Shown here: piece by piece, positions 38,201-46,600 of the stretch
Numbering within the stretch: position 1 is the stretch's first letter
How the letters are laid out: each line of letters begins with the position of its first letter
Assembly: GCA_022703445.1 (NCBI GenBank)
Contig: JAKLDR010000015.1
Location: 1-60,192 of the forward strand
Source of the DNA: Planctomycetota bacterium
GTDB lineage: Bacteria; Planctomycetota; SZUA-567; JAKLDR01
Length of the DNA: 60,192 nt
Direction: 5' to 3'
Made by a program: the position numbers and the translations under genes
The notes under the pieces: generated by a model
The model's input: the letters and a program-made list of their open reading frames with translations, nothing else
Told to the model about the DNA's origin: nothing
Databases searched by the model: none

Positions 38201-39042
38201 AAGGGCGGTCGGCCGGCGAGCATCTCGTAGAGCACCGCGCCCATCGAATAGACGTCGCTGCGCTCGTCGACGCGGGAGATCTCGCCCTTGGCCTGCTCCG
38301 GGGACATGTAGGCGGGCGTGCCGATGGTGGTGCCGTCGCGCGTGTGCTTGCTGTCGGCCGCCGAGCTCTTGGACAGGCCGAAGTCCATGATGTGCACGCC
38401 GCCCTCGGGGTCGAGCATGATGTTGCTGGGCTTGACGTCCCGGTGGATGACCCCGCGGCCGTGGGCCGCGGAGACCGCGTCGGCGATCTGCTCCATGATG
38501 CCCAGGGACTCGGTGGCGGTCAGCTGGCGCTCGAGCAGCACCTTGCTGAGCGTGGTGCCCTCCACGAAGTCCATGGTGAAGAAGTGGCGGCCGCCCACCT
38601 CGCCGATGTCGTAGATGGGCACGATGTTGGGGTGCTTGAGCCTGGCCAGCGCCTGGGCCTCGCGGGTGAAGCGGCGGATCTCGCCCTCGGAGGCGTGCTC
38701 GCCGGAGAGCAGGACCTTGAGCGCCACCACCCGGTCCAGGCGCTTGTGGCGCGCCCGGTAGACGATGCCCATGGCCCCGCGGGCCACCTCGGAGATGATC
38801 TCGTAGTCGCCGAACTCGCGGCAGCGCAGGCGCTGGCTGTCGGCGGCGGGGCGCCCCGCGGAGCCCGGCTCGGCGGCGGCCTCGGCTCCGGCGCCGGCCG
38901 CCACCCCCGGCGCGTGCGAGGAACCGACGTCGGCCTCGATGGTGTCGGCGTTGGGGTCGATGAGCCCGCCTTCCGGCAAGGGCGGAACGCCGGGCGCGGG
39001 GGCCCGGGGCTCTTCGCGCGGAGAGGGCTCTGCCTGCGTCAT
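35212..39042 (-). CDS. Membrane-anchored Ser/Thr protein kinase with large extracytoplasmic region
   Basis: A 1276-residue PknB-type kinase. A Pro/Ala-rich N-terminus (1-75) precedes the kinase domain (about 80-345), which shows VARGAMGIVYRA, VALKVL (Lys near 109), GRGVIHRDVKPSNIML, MDFGLSKSS (DFG) and GTPAYMSPEQAKG. The domain is complete and expected to be active. One membrane helix lies at about 370-395. The exported part opens with a lectin-like beta-sandwich (about 410-590) and continues as a long alpha-helical repeat region of TPR/HEAT type. The ATG at 39042 follows GGGGGACCGG; the frame is open to 39114 but the promoter excludes that start. Ligand and substrates are unknown. Confidence 0.9.
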   Translation of the reverse strand: MTQAEPSPREEPRAPAPGVPPLPEGGLIDPNADTIEADVGSSHAPGVAAGAGAEAAAEPGSAGRPAADSQRLRCREFGDYEIISEVARGAMGIVYRARHKRLDRVVALKVLLSGEHASEGEIRRFTREAQALARLKHPNIVPIYDIGEVGGRHFFTMDFVEGTTLSKVLLERQLTATESLGIMEQIADAVSAAHGRGVIHRDVKPSNIMLDPEGGVHIMDFGLSKSSAADSKHTRDGTTIGTPAYMSPEQAKGEISRVDERSDVYSMGAVLYEMLAGRPPFGGTNLLEIVLAVISEDPPRLRAVNPRVPRELEIIVQKAMEKSPERRYRTAGELRDEIRRYRSGEPIRARPASLWYLAAKKARKHWSSLAVAASVLAVAGLSVAGFFYHQSTQRAKQELEARMQEFAAGSQPSWKPDPGFAAADLQSGWEPRNFQGEFRLDPETGEDRLDLRAAWNARVSKEMIYGNARVRMTFELSGAPGDFTLGMGFAGDPVPCYFRLRPGRLELVAASDPDRLAAGTPAPVTADRRMPALEPGRRYTATITREGMTLSFRLAGPDGAELAALECASAGFSNYRYRNLRLLVRGPEELRLTGLEVQRQLLPEHPSKLFAADNIFNRGDYNGAFEQYEAILAGAPRRGEPERMAERAMTQLRMGLYFDLKRDLDPDCSRTLQSYAEARRLAAGVPAGTAADELQRALAEAGGRELAVAGRALRDGHLGAEAFVRMLDAAAKSGGAALRGPWALSLGPLVGELAAAGQLDAARSLARALEPPPGSLLFARGYAGLARALAAGGGHHELPALAARCPERPLAAPLAEAIRRGVAGRELDWALGALRGGRQSRVLASDNPATVEALRSICDAGIQRGDFVLAKDAIYEAAGDGLLGTPMKDLVSRVVAAAVSAASEEASDPRKTREQALQVLSLASGRMGTADSRVSMAALVLGGKYCKAREYTAISRLFSIYPAAELADVYAEAASGLTASDPAAALAMLEEARGNWPGAVSQKLAAAAIRLGQGFARCETPEDEKSLLRVAEIWPDPGHLDNFALALDNLTGEKARRKRFAPAGEILAFARAQGMFDVRLADRASAAVEAARKKPDDLDAFMRPLLAVEASLAGQEQRVAEWRLELAGYHLLSGNLPAAGAAYERVREQGSRLPAEAANAELRHGLLLALRNQRPAADKLRNARRLAESAKGAEAVAFAARGAIDKELSVEDFRRENEERRLLPPAEMELVLAARAAMAGDPKGADERLAAAAKALSGRAWPYELVKIEAARLPGT

Positions 39043-39086
39043 CCGGTCCCCCAGGGCCCGCCGGACGGAGGGCGGACCCGCAGCCC

Positions 39087-39114
39087 ATTCTAGATGGCGC
39101 CCGGCGGGTGTCAA
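39087..39114 (-). promoter_or_regulatory. Promoter of the Ser/Thr kinase gene
   Basis: Consensus TTGACA (39114-39109), a 16-bp spacer and TAGAAT (39092-39087) on the minus strand, with a start near 39080 and a leader of about 38 bases. This is the best match to the host consensus in the window. Confidence 0.72.
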
Positions 39115-39192
39115 CGGTGACGGGGCCGGGGCCCAGACGCAGCGGGGCCCCGGCGGCCGGCGCCGGAGCCCCGCGGGAAGGTTCTGCGGTGC

Positions 39193-40986
39193 CTACTTGC
39201 CCAGCTTGACCGTCACCGAACTGACCAGCCCGGCCTTGCCGAACTCGTCGACCGGGGCGACTTCCAGCTTGTTCTCGCCGGCCTTGAGCTGCCAGGCGAA
39301 CGGGCTCTTGACGTCGGCGACCTCCTTGCCGTCGACCTTGACGGCGTACTTCTTGAAGAAGGGCATGGAGTTGCCGAGCTCCACGGAGACCGCGTCCTCG
39401 CCGGTGCGGGTGAGCTTCATCCCGGCCTGGTCGAGCGTCCAGTAGAAGTCGCGCATCCTGGTGAAGTAGTTGCTGGCGCCGCGCTTGGGCGGGGTCTTGT
39501 CGTCGACCCAGTTGGGGTAGCCGGCGTAGCCCGGGCCGTTCTCGAAGGCCTTGGGGTTGGCCTTGGGCTCGGAGTGGAAGTCGTTGCGCGGGGTCATCTG
39601 CACGAAGCCGGCGGCCAGGTAGCCGTGGCTCCAGCCCCAGTCGTAGTCCGGCTTCATGGGGGCGCCGTAGCACCAGCGGCCCAGCCGCGAGCCGATGGGC
39701 TTCTTGCCGCCGACCGCCTTGACCCGGGCCCGGGTCTCGTCGCTGCCGCGGACCATCCACCAGTGCATGTCCTTGCCCTCGGGCACGAAGGCGTCGGCGA
39801 CGACCTTGTGCATCTCGATGAGGTTGAGCGGGACCTTGGTCTCCTTGTCGAAGTAGTAGTTGGTCAGCGAGGGGTCGAAGTACACCCACTTGCCGAGCGA
39901 CGGGACCCAGATGTCGGCGATCTCGTGGCTGGCCTCGCGGAAGCCGACCATGCACATGTGGCGCGAGCCGGCGAAGCCCATGGCCGCCGCCGCGGTGACC
40001 AGCACCTCGGAGTAGCTCATGCAGTGGCCGTAGATGGTCGGCTGCTTGACCTTCTTGCCGTCCTTCTCGACCTCGACGAGCTTGAAGACCTTGTCGATGT
40101 CCCAGTCATAGTAGCCGACGGACTTCTCGGGGTGCTGTGTCCGGTCGTTGGTGCAGTGCCCGACCCAGTCCATCAGGCGGACCAGCTGCAGGAAGTCCTC
40201 GCCGGCGCCCTTCATCTCCTTGTCGATCTTGCGGAGCTCCGGGGTGGCGATCTCCTCGTCGTACTTGCCGGCGACCACGCCGTCCAGGTCGTTCTCCTTG
40301 CGGAAGCGGGCGAGCTTCTCCTGGTCGAGCCGCTCGTACTTGAAGTCGACCGGGGAGCGCACGATGGTCTGGGCCTTGTTCTCGGTCACCGCCGCCGGCG
40401 CCACGAGCATGATCTTCTGGACGGTGATCTCCGGGCGCAGGGCCAGGGAGGCCAGCGCCGGAAGCTTGTCGGCCCCGCCGGCCTTCAGGGTCGCGCGCAC
40501 CTGCAGGTAGCGGCCCTTGAGGTCGGCGACCTTGCCCTTCAGGCCGCCCAGGTCCTTCCAGGGCGTCCAGTCGGACTGGTCGAAGAAGCGCGCTCCGCTG
40601 CGGGTCTCGACCTTGACCGAGGCGCCCTCCGGGACCTCGGCGGCGAGTTCCACCTCGACGGCGGTCGCACTCTCGAAGCCGCTGGCCAGGCCGTTCTTCT
40701 CGCCGGCCAGGTCGATGACGTCGGTGGTGACGGTGCCGATCGCATCCTTGCCGAGCTTGACGGCCCGGGCGTCGAAGATCAGCTTGGAGCCGTCCTTGTC
40801 GAGGAGCACCCGGCGGGCCTCGAAGCCGGCGTAGAGATCCTTGGCGCTGAGCATGAGCTTCCCTTCGCTGGCCGCCGGGGCCTCGGGCTGGGCGGCGCTG
40901 GCGGCGGCCGTCCAGCAGCCGGCGGCGGGCAGCAGGGCCAGGACGGCGGCGAAACCCAGGGAGTGGCGGATGGTGGTCGGTCGCAT
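39193..40986 (-). CDS. Exported transglutaminase-like protein
   Basis: The 597-residue protein has a signal peptide with a possible lipobox (LLPAAGC, cysteine near 24). A beta-rich region (about 50-190, including FDQSDWTPWKDLGGLKG) comes next. A transglutaminase-like domain (about 230-400) follows, with the three catalytic residues in order: Cys in YGHCMSYSEV, His in REASHEIADIW and Asp in WVYFDPSLTNYY. The C-terminus (about 520-597) is a beta-sandwich. The family includes peptidases and cross-linking enzymes of the cell envelope, so either activity is possible. The ATG at 40986 follows GAGGAG by 8 bases; an in-frame ATG at 41001 lacks spacing. It is downstream of, and on the same strand as, the STAS gene. 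Confidence 0.82.
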   Translation of the reverse strand: MRPTTIRHSLGFAAVLALLPAAGCWTAAASAAQPEAPAASEGKLMLSAKDLYAGFEARRVLLDKDGSKLIFDARAVKLGKDAIGTVTTDVIDLAGEKNGLASGFESATAVEVELAAEVPEGASVKVETRSGARFFDQSDWTPWKDLGGLKGKVADLKGRYLQVRATLKAGGADKLPALASLALRPEITVQKIMLVAPAAVTENKAQTIVRSPVDFKYERLDQEKLARFRKENDLDGVVAGKYDEEIATPELRKIDKEMKGAGEDFLQLVRLMDWVGHCTNDRTQHPEKSVGYYDWDIDKVFKLVEVEKDGKKVKQPTIYGHCMSYSEVLVTAAAAMGFAGSRHMCMVGFREASHEIADIWVPSLGKWVYFDPSLTNYYFDKETKVPLNLIEMHKVVADAFVPEGKDMHWWMVRGSDETRARVKAVGGKKPIGSRLGRWCYGAPMKPDYDWGWSHGYLAAGFVQMTPRNDFHSEPKANPKAFENGPGYAGYPNWVDDKTPPKRGASNYFTRMRDFYWTLDQAGMKLTRTGEDAVSVELGNSMPFFKKYAVKVDGKEVADVKSPFAWQLKAGENKLEVAPVDEFGKAGLVSSVTVKLGK

Positions 40987-41038
40987 GGGTTGTCTCCTCA
41001 CAGGACGCAGGCCGCGCGTTCGGGGCGGCGCCGGCCGG

Positions 41039-41773
41039 TCAGGCGGTGGCGCCTTCGCGTTTCAGGAGCTTGGCCAGGATCGAGCTGTGGTAGCGCGGGG
41101 AGTTCCAGAGGTCCAGGAACTGCCGGATCTCCTTGGCGCGCTCGAGGTTCGGAGTGTAGTTCCAGGTGCGTGCGCCGACCTCGCGGAGGATGGCCAGGCC
41201 GGTCAGGTCGGCGATGACCGGCAGGATGCGGGCCTCGTTCTCCCCGGTGGCCTGGGCCAGGCCGGCGGGGCTGATGATGTCCAGCCGCCTGGACTCCAGC
41301 AGCTGCAGCACCCGCAGGTGCAGGCGGCTCTTGGCCACGGCCTCGATGAATTTCTCGGCCGTGGCCGCGGCGCGGCGCTCGGCCTCCCGGGCGGCCACCG
41401 GGGAGGCGCGCTCCACGGCCACCTGGGCGGCGGAGGCCCCGCCGAGCAGCGAGACCGCCGCGCTGAAGCTGTCGGCCACCTCGAAGAAGGAGCGCAGGTT
41501 GGTGATCTCCAGCACGTAGTTGATCTTGGGCTGGAGCTGGCAGAGGATCAGCTTGGCGGAGTGCTCCTTGCAGGTGTCGTTGATGTTGACCAGCGCGGCG
41601 ATGTCGGTGCTGGACAGCCGCTCCAGGCCGCGCAGGTTGAGGATGAACTTGCGGTGCCCGCCGCGGCAGAAGTTGAGCACCCGCTTGACGAGGGTGTCCA
41701 GGTCCTCGCTGCGCGGCTGGGATTCCACGTCGATGACGGTCACGTCACCGTGGTGGCTGATATTTAGCTGCAA
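41039..41773 (-). CDS. STAS-domain protein with C-terminal winged-helix-like region
   Basis: The 244-residue protein opens with an anti-sigma-factor-antagonist (STAS) domain (about 1-105): MQLNISHHGDVTVIDVE, FILNLRGLERLSSTDIAALVNI and ITNLRSFFEVADSF, where the Ser-Ser-Thr is at the usual phosphorylation site. An Ala/Arg-rich helical linker (about 120-150) leads to a region (about 155-244) that looks like a winged helix (LHLRVLQLLESRRLDIISPAGLAQATGENEARILPVIADLTGLAILREV, given in family blocks). A partner-switch role coupled to DNA or protein contact is inferred. The TTG at 41773 has GGGG 5 bases upstream; the in-frame ATG at 41812 is excluded because it lies 3 bases from the -10. Confidence 0.72.
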   Translation of the reverse strand: MQLNISHHGDVTVIDVESQPRSEDLDTLVKRVLNFCRGGHRKFILNLRGLERLSSTDIAALVNINDTCKEHSAKLILCQLQPKINYVLEITNLRSFFEVADSFSAAVSLLGGASAAQVAVERASPVAAREAERRAAATAEKFIEAVAKSRLHLRVLQLLESRRLDIISPAGLAQATGENEARILPVIADLTGLAILREVGARTWNYTPNLERAKEIRQFLDLWNSPRYHSSILAKLLKREGATA

Positions 41774-41815
41774 AGATGCCCCCCGCTGAACAGGCTCCCC
41801 ACGGACAGTCATAAA

Positions 41816-41843
41816 AGCCTACCGCCCGGGAAGGGCAAGTCAA
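41816..41843 (-). promoter_or_regulatory. Promoter of the STAS gene
   Basis: TTGACT (41843-41838), a 16-bp spacer and TAGGCT (41821-41816). The start is predicted near 41809, downstream of the ATG at 41812, which points to the TTG at 41773 as the real initiation codon. Confidence 0.6.
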
Positions 41844-41894
41844 CCGGAAATCCGGCCGGATGCCCGGCCCGCCGGGCGGCCCGCAAGCCGGCCA

Positions 41895-41922
41895 TTGACC
41901 CGCTGCGGCGCCGGGTTATGAT
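41895..41922 (+). promoter_or_regulatory. Promoter of the tmRNA gene
   Basis: TTGACC (41895-41900), a 16-bp spacer and TATGAT (41917-41922). A start near 41929 leaves a 5' leader of about 26 bases that would be removed by RNase P. Confidence 0.65.
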
Positions 41923-41954
41923 GTCGGCGTACAGCCGACCGGTTCGGCGGCTCT

Positions 41955-42312
41955 GGGGGCGAAATGGTTTCGACCGGGCTGCGGAGATCGGAGTGGCGCG
42001 CCGAGGTTGCCGGGAGGCCTCGTTAAACACCTGGCGCAACAAGACACTGCCAACACTGAGTTGGCCCTGGCTGCCTAACAAGGCAACCCGTCTCGCCGGT
42101 CCGCGCTTACGGGGTCGGGTCGAGGCGTAACTAAGTAAGCTGGCCGCGAGAAAGCCCCGCCCGGGGCGTTCCGCGGCGAGATCAAACCGGGCTGGTCCGT
42201 ACGGCTCCCGTCGGTCGGAGTCGGCCGGACGAGATCTGAAGGCCGGACACGCGCGTAGAAGCTCCGTTTGAAGCGCTCTGGGACGGGGGTTCGATTCCCC
42301 CCGCCTCCACCA
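41955..42312 (+). ncRNA. ssrA: Transfer-messenger RNA (tag ANTELALAA)
   Basis: tmRNA rescues stalled ribosomes and tags the unfinished protein for proteolysis. The 5' end GGGGGCGAAATGGTTTCGAC and the 3' end GTTCGATTCCCCCCGCCTCC plus encoded ACCA form the tRNA-like domain. The tag frame is at 42049-42078: GCC AAC ACT GAG TTG GCC CTG GCT GCC TAA, giving ANTELALAA with the expected hydrophobic LAA end. GC-rich stems between the tag and the 3' end fit the pseudoknots. The gene is a one-piece tmRNA of normal length (about 358 bases). Its 3' end is a frequent integration site, and the phage-like region starts immediately after it. Confidence 0.96.
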
Positions 42313-42323
42313 ACACAATCCGT

Positions 42324-42352
42324 CGTAAGCCGCGACTACACCGCGGCTTGCG
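42324..42352 (+). terminator. Hairpin after tmRNA
   Basis: CGTAAGCCGCG (42324-42334) pairs with CGCGGCTTGCG (42342-42352), giving an 11-bp stem with one T-G pair and a 7-base loop. Only a short T-run (TTT) follows. It is 12 bases past the mature tmRNA end and probably stops its transcript. Confidence 0.6.
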
Positions 42353-42397
42353 TCGTTTCTGCAAACAGCCTCATTTTCTGTTAGGGCCCTATTGGGG

Positions 42398-42437
42398 CGG
42401 ACTCGGTCGTGACCGGCTTTCGACACTTGGAGAGGGC
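42398..42437 (-). repeat. Copy 1 of a 40-bp direct repeat, 3' of the small Pro-rich gene
   Basis: 34 of 40 bases match the copy at 43559-43598 in the same orientation. It begins 11 bases past the stop at 42448. The differences are mostly transitions, and the inner CGGTC/GACCG hairpin is not kept in the second copy. Confidence 0.7.
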
Positions 42438-42447
42438 AATGAACCGG

Positions 42448-42588
42448 CTACTTGGTCCGTTTCTCAAGACCGCCCGAAGGCACGCTCTTCGTTTCCGTCT
42501 GACCTGCGGTGGGCGACGAAGGCGCTGCTGGCTTTTGGGGTTTGGGCGGGGGGGAAGGCTGGGTGGGTTTGTCCTGCTGCTTACCCAT
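42448..42588 (-). CDS. Small Pro/Lys/Ser-rich protein, 46 residues
   Basis: The product (MGKQQDKPTQPSPPPKPQKP at its start) has low complexity and is predicted to be disordered. In its favour, the ATG at 42588 has a strong AAGGAG 5-6 bases upstream and overlaps the stop of the preceding 41-codon frame (ATGGGTAA). It is short and has no recognised family, so it may be nothing more than a well-placed start codon. Confidence 0.35.
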   Translation of the reverse strand: MGKQQDKPTQPSPPPKPQKPAAPSSPTAGQTETKSVPSGGLEKRTK

Positions 42589-42706
42589 TCTTCTCCTTCC
42601 CTTCTTTACCTGCCGTCTTTTGCATCCCGTCGGACGGGCTTGGAGGTGCCGGTGGCTTGGACTTGGGGGCTGGAGCTTTCTTCCCTCCGGTTGCTGACTG
42701 AGCCAT
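42581..42706 (-). CDS. Small Lys/Pro-rich protein, 41 residues, overlapping the membrane protein gene
   Basis: MAQSATGGKKAPAPKSKPPA and onward: low-complexity, basic and proline-rich like the frame after it. The ATG at 42706 is preceded by GAGGGGAG with 9 bases spacing. It overlaps the end of the membrane protein gene (stop at 42606) by 101 bases in another frame. Such an overlap is unusual, and one of the two may not be translated. Confidence 0.3.
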   Translation of the reverse strand: MAQSATGGKKAPAPKSKPPAPPSPSDGMQKTAGKEGKEKNG

Positions 42707-43385
42707 CTTTGGTACTCCCCTCTTGTGAGTCCGCTGTGGCGGACTTTTGCTGAACGGCAGCACACGCCGCCAACGTGCCCGACAACACCATGCCCACCAA
42801 CGAAACTATGAAGAGCCCTTGGGCTACTTTGAGTCGCCGCCCCTTGCTCTCGTTGACCTTGTAGTTCCTCTTCGCCACCTTCCAGAAATGAACAGCCATG
42901 TACCGGCGGTAGGCTTTCGCATCACCTTGTTGTAGAGGCTTGGCGCTGTAGACATTGGCCGCGCCAATGCCCCTGTCGCTTTGTTCTATCACCTCGACGT
43001 TGAAGATGTCTGCGTCGTTGATCCCCCGATAGTCACTCCGTGCCCTGTATGCCAAGAAGCAGAACCATACGGCTACCAGCGTCAGGGCGAGGGCAATCAG
43101 CCAGAGCGCCCACGTCGTCACCACGAGGCCCCGTGGCACCACGCTGACGGCTGGACCGGAGAGCAGAACGTTCTCTAGGAAGAGACCCCCCACGGTAAAC
43201 GCCAGTGAGAAGGTTGCTCCGGTGACTCCGAGGAACTGCGCGGCCTTCTCGTCAAGGGCGGCGCGGTGCGTTTCCGCCCGTTCGACCTGGGACTCGGCAA
43301 GCTCGTAGACGTTGTCCAGAAGCCGGGTGTCCTCAATGCGGACGGCTTCCCGAACCTGGTCTTCAGTCAGCTCAGACTCAGGCAC
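42606..43385 (-). CDS. Three-helix membrane protein of the defence module
   Basis: The 259-residue protein has an acidic, helical N-terminus (about 1-45), two hydrophobic helices (about 52-72 and 86-112), a cytoplasmic segment containing YRARSDYRGINDADIFNVEVIEQ, a third helix (about 190-210), and a low-complexity hydrophilic tail (from about 215). The layout recalls two- or three-helix effectors such as SLATT-type proteins found beside nucleotide-signalling defence systems, but no family signature is clear. The GTG at 43385 follows AAGGAGG. It has its own promoter and lies 222 bases from the helicase gene. Lower GC than the host genes. A membrane-damaging effector role is only a guess. Confidence 0.7.
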   Translation of the reverse strand: MPESELTEDQVREAVRIEDTRLLDNVYELAESQVERAETHRAALDEKAAQFLGVTGATFSLAFTVGGLFLENVLLSGPAVSVVPRGLVVTTWALWLIALALTLVAVWFCFLAYRARSDYRGINDADIFNVEVIEQSDRGIGAANVYSAKPLQQGDAKAYRRYMAVHFWKVAKRNYKVNESKGRRLKVAQGLFIVSLVGMVLSGTLAACAAVQQKSATADSQEGSTKDGSVSNRREESSSPQVQATGTSKPVRRDAKDGR

Positions 43386-43413
43386 ACCCCGCCTCCTTCA
43401 GCCAACACCAGCA

Positions 43414-43441
43414 ACGATAAACCAATTCAGCGGAGTGTCAA
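43414..43441 (-). promoter_or_regulatory. Promoter of the three-helix membrane protein gene
   Basis: Consensus TTGACA (43441-43436), a 16-bp spacer and TATCGT (43419-43414), with a start near 43407, just ahead of the AAGGAGG ribosome site. An own promoter separates this gene from the helicase operon. Confidence 0.65.
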
Positions 43442-43558
43442 TGCACATCCTCATCCGCCCTTCTTAGCTCCTCGGAAATCGCAGACCCGTCGCCATCTTC
43501 CCCGCCCCCATCCTTCGTGGAAGGGCACGAGCGAGAACAGCCATGGGCGATGTTCGAG

Positions 43559-43598
43559 CGGACTCGGGCGTGGCCGGTTTTCGATACTTCAAGAGGGC
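43559..43598 (-). repeat. Copy 2 of the 40-bp direct repeat, 3' of the helicase gene
   Basis: Matches 42398-42437 at 34 of 40 positions. It begins 10 bases past the helicase stop at 43608, the same distance as copy 1 from its gene. Confidence 0.7.
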
Positions 43599-43607
43599 GC
43601 GCGAACG

Positions 43608-46600
43608 TCAGGCCTTCGGAAGATTCAAGTCGGCCCATTCGCGCTGCCCATCAATCACCTGCCACAGCAATCTGCATTCTGCGCCTGAAATCCTAGCATC
43701 TCTTGGCAGAGACTGTTGCCACGTCTTCTCATCGGCCTGTCTAATCCATGTCTCAATACCAGTAAGCGCAACTCCGTTCTTGAGTGCGGTTTGGCCAAGG
43801 CCTTCAGCGGCAAGACGCGGGACATTCAGCATGCACAACCCCACCGCATGTTTGCTTCGAACGCCATGCAGGACCATTGCTGGTAATAGTTGAATGTCGT
43901 CCTGATTCTCAGTTTCAACACCGGCGAACACCACTCGCTCTATAGCCTGAATCCCCCAGGACACCAATCCGGTAAGTGTTCCATAAAGGTGATGAGAGCA
44001 TCCAAGAATATCTCCGCCATATTCCCTACGGGCGATCTCTATTATGGACTCCCCGCCTACCCAGGCTGCAGCGATGCGCGCAATACGTTCTGGATTGAAC
44101 GGGCCCGTCTCGCGGTTTCCGAGATGCACTTCCGGAACCCTCCCTAGCGTATTCATGATGTTTACAAGAACGTTGCTAGGTGCCTGTCGCGAGAACAGTG
44201 TATCCGCCCGCCAGTCCTCCATTCGCAACCTGTAGCCCGTTCGCCACTCTCCCCACAACAGGTCGACTGATGGACTGCTAAACCCAGTTCCATCCGCAAT
44301 CTTGACGAAGCCAGCGAGGCTATCTCCTTTGCGCTCAAGTAGGAAGTCAAGATACTGCGTTGCGATGCGCATAAACGTGTCGGCCAACGCAGGATTTTGC
44401 CTCTCGATTTCAGCATAAGCGAAGCTTGCGCGCAAGAGAGCCGCAATGTTTCGTCTAGCAGTTTCGTATCCAGCAACAGACACCGCATGTAAAACATACT
44501 GCAAGAATGCTGAGAATGCCTGATTTGCCCCAACCTGGTTGAGATCAAAGGAAACCGAACGGTTCTGAAGTGCCTGAATCATTCCTGCGAGTGCGCTGAC
44601 AACGGTGCCCGCATCCTGTTTGAGAAAGTCCTGTATTTTGCGCACTTCGCCTCGGGAATTGGCTATGAAACCAACGCTCCCAAGAGAATCCTCTAGCGCC
44701 CGCCCTGCGCGGCCCACGATGTTCCACATTTCCCATGGTTTGATGTTTTCTGTGTGCCACCGGCCCCGGTGCTGATATCTCCTTACGTAGCCCTCAATAA
44801 TCACAGCCGACAGCGGAAAGTGAACGCCATGTGCCAAGGTTGTGGTGGCACAGAGCATCTGAATTTGGCCATCCTCCACTAATCGTTCAACGAAGTAGCG
44901 AGCCTCACTGGATAGACCAGCGTGGTGAAATGCAACGCCTTTTCTCAACAGAGGAGAGAGCGGATGTTCTGCCCCCGTCTCCGTGTCAAGGAATCTTGCA
45001 ACGAGGTCGATTGCAGGCTGCGATGTCTGCTGGCTAGTCCTGGCAGCGATCTCCGTCGCGCACTCAGCTGCGCCATTTCTGCTAGAAGCAAGAAGTAGAA
45101 CCCCGCCATTCTTCTTGCTGGCCCAGTGCATCGCCGCCGCGATAGCCATATCTCTCTTCTTAGTAAGTCTCTGCGGTAATCGAACAACATCGACCGCGAT
45201 CCCCGGCGGACAATCGCTGTGAGCTGACGCCAACGTTTCGAAGAACAATTCATGCACGCCCCGCTTGTTCCTCGGCATAAATGCGCCGATGACTCTGTCG
45301 TTCGGTTTCCAGTCTATCACGACAGGAGCAGACCTGTCGGCACCAAGCCAATGCGCCAAGTCAGCAGCATTCTTCGCGAATGGCGTAAGCAGAATGAATC
45401 TGCAGTCGGTCCGTTCTCGCCTAAGCGTGGCAAGCAGTAGTTCAAGCCTTGCGCCACGCTCTTCTTCGGCCAGCACGTGCGCCTCATCCACGATGACAAG
45501 AGACAGGTCTTCAACGGATGGATGATTGGTCTTCAAAAGGAGATCTAGCTTTTCTGGTGTTGTAACAAGAACGTTGTAGTTTCCGCGCAGGACCGCGTCT
45601 TCAACAGGGTCCAACTCAAACGCAGGGGTGGCGACTCTGACCGACATCTCAAGCGGGCCAAGATCTCTACGTAGGGTCAGGCTAACTTGCGTTACTAGAG
45701 CTCTTGTGGGGGCCAAGTAGACAATATGGCTTTGGGGTGCATCCGCGAACGCTTGAGCGATTGCCATTTCAGCAAGCAATGTCTTCCCGGAACTGGTTGG
45801 CAGGCTAATAACAATCGCGCTTCTAGTTGGGTCCAAGAGCTGTTTGTTAAGCGCTTCTCGCTGAGCGTGCCAGAGCTCAAGGATAGGCTTATCCTTGCGT
45901 GTAGCGACTTGCTTCATGAAGCGCCGGACAAACGTTGGCAGTGTCTGCGCGTAAACGCTGCTGTCCACGAGCGCTCGACACGCTTGGCCCAAACGACCAA
46001 TGAGTATTCGCCTGGTGTGATCGATTGAACAGAGAAGTTCTCTGGCGTTGAAAACGAAGAGATCTGTCTCTATCTGTACCCCTTCCGCCGACAATCTCTG
46101 TTCACCACGGCTGGTAGCCTGCCCAATCGTGAACTGCGCTGTTAGCTCAACAGCCTTGGCGCAATTATACATGGCCAAGGTTACACGAGCCGCAATCTGT
46201 CGGTCTTCATCCTTGGAGATTCCGGCCAAAGGACCTTCCCTCTCTGGCTGAAGTCGACGAAGGTCCGCGATTACTTGAAGTGCAGACATTATGTCCGCAT
46301 GACCGTCCTTCTTGCGCACGATTAGAAGGAAGGCTCGCTTCACTTCACGTTCGACGAAACGGTCCCAGCGAAGAGCAACTGGGGATTGTGTGTTTAAGTC
46401 AATCTCTGCAAGATGAAGCCGCAACTCGGGTTGTCGATTAGCTACCACGCCATCAAGTGCCTCGTTAAAGGCTAAGTCGATTGCATCCTCAACTTGACCA
46501 GCAACCTCGGCGCGGGACAAGATGCGTCTGATCCGATAGGCTGGCCAAACGAGTTCGTGCCAAGCTGGTTGCCTGAGTGCGGAGATATTGCCGGTTCTAG

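Noticed and set aside
35134..39093. Open frame of 1319 codons on the plus strand
   Set aside because: It lies antisense to the Ser/Thr kinase gene, has shadow-type composition, and no recognisable domain.
41809..42426. Open frame of 205 codons on the minus strand
   Set aside because: It covers the tmRNA gene in antisense and reads through the 40-bp repeat; the RNA assignment explains the sequence.
42398..43598. The 40-bp repeats as a pair of rho-independent terminators
   Set aside because: The CGGTC/GACCG hairpin in the first copy is broken in the second, and there is no T-run after either.
42398..43598. The 40-bp repeats as integron attC sites
   Set aside because: No RYYYAAC/GTTRRRY core or characteristic simple and long arms are visible, and the integrase at 47830 lacks an obvious integron-type profile.
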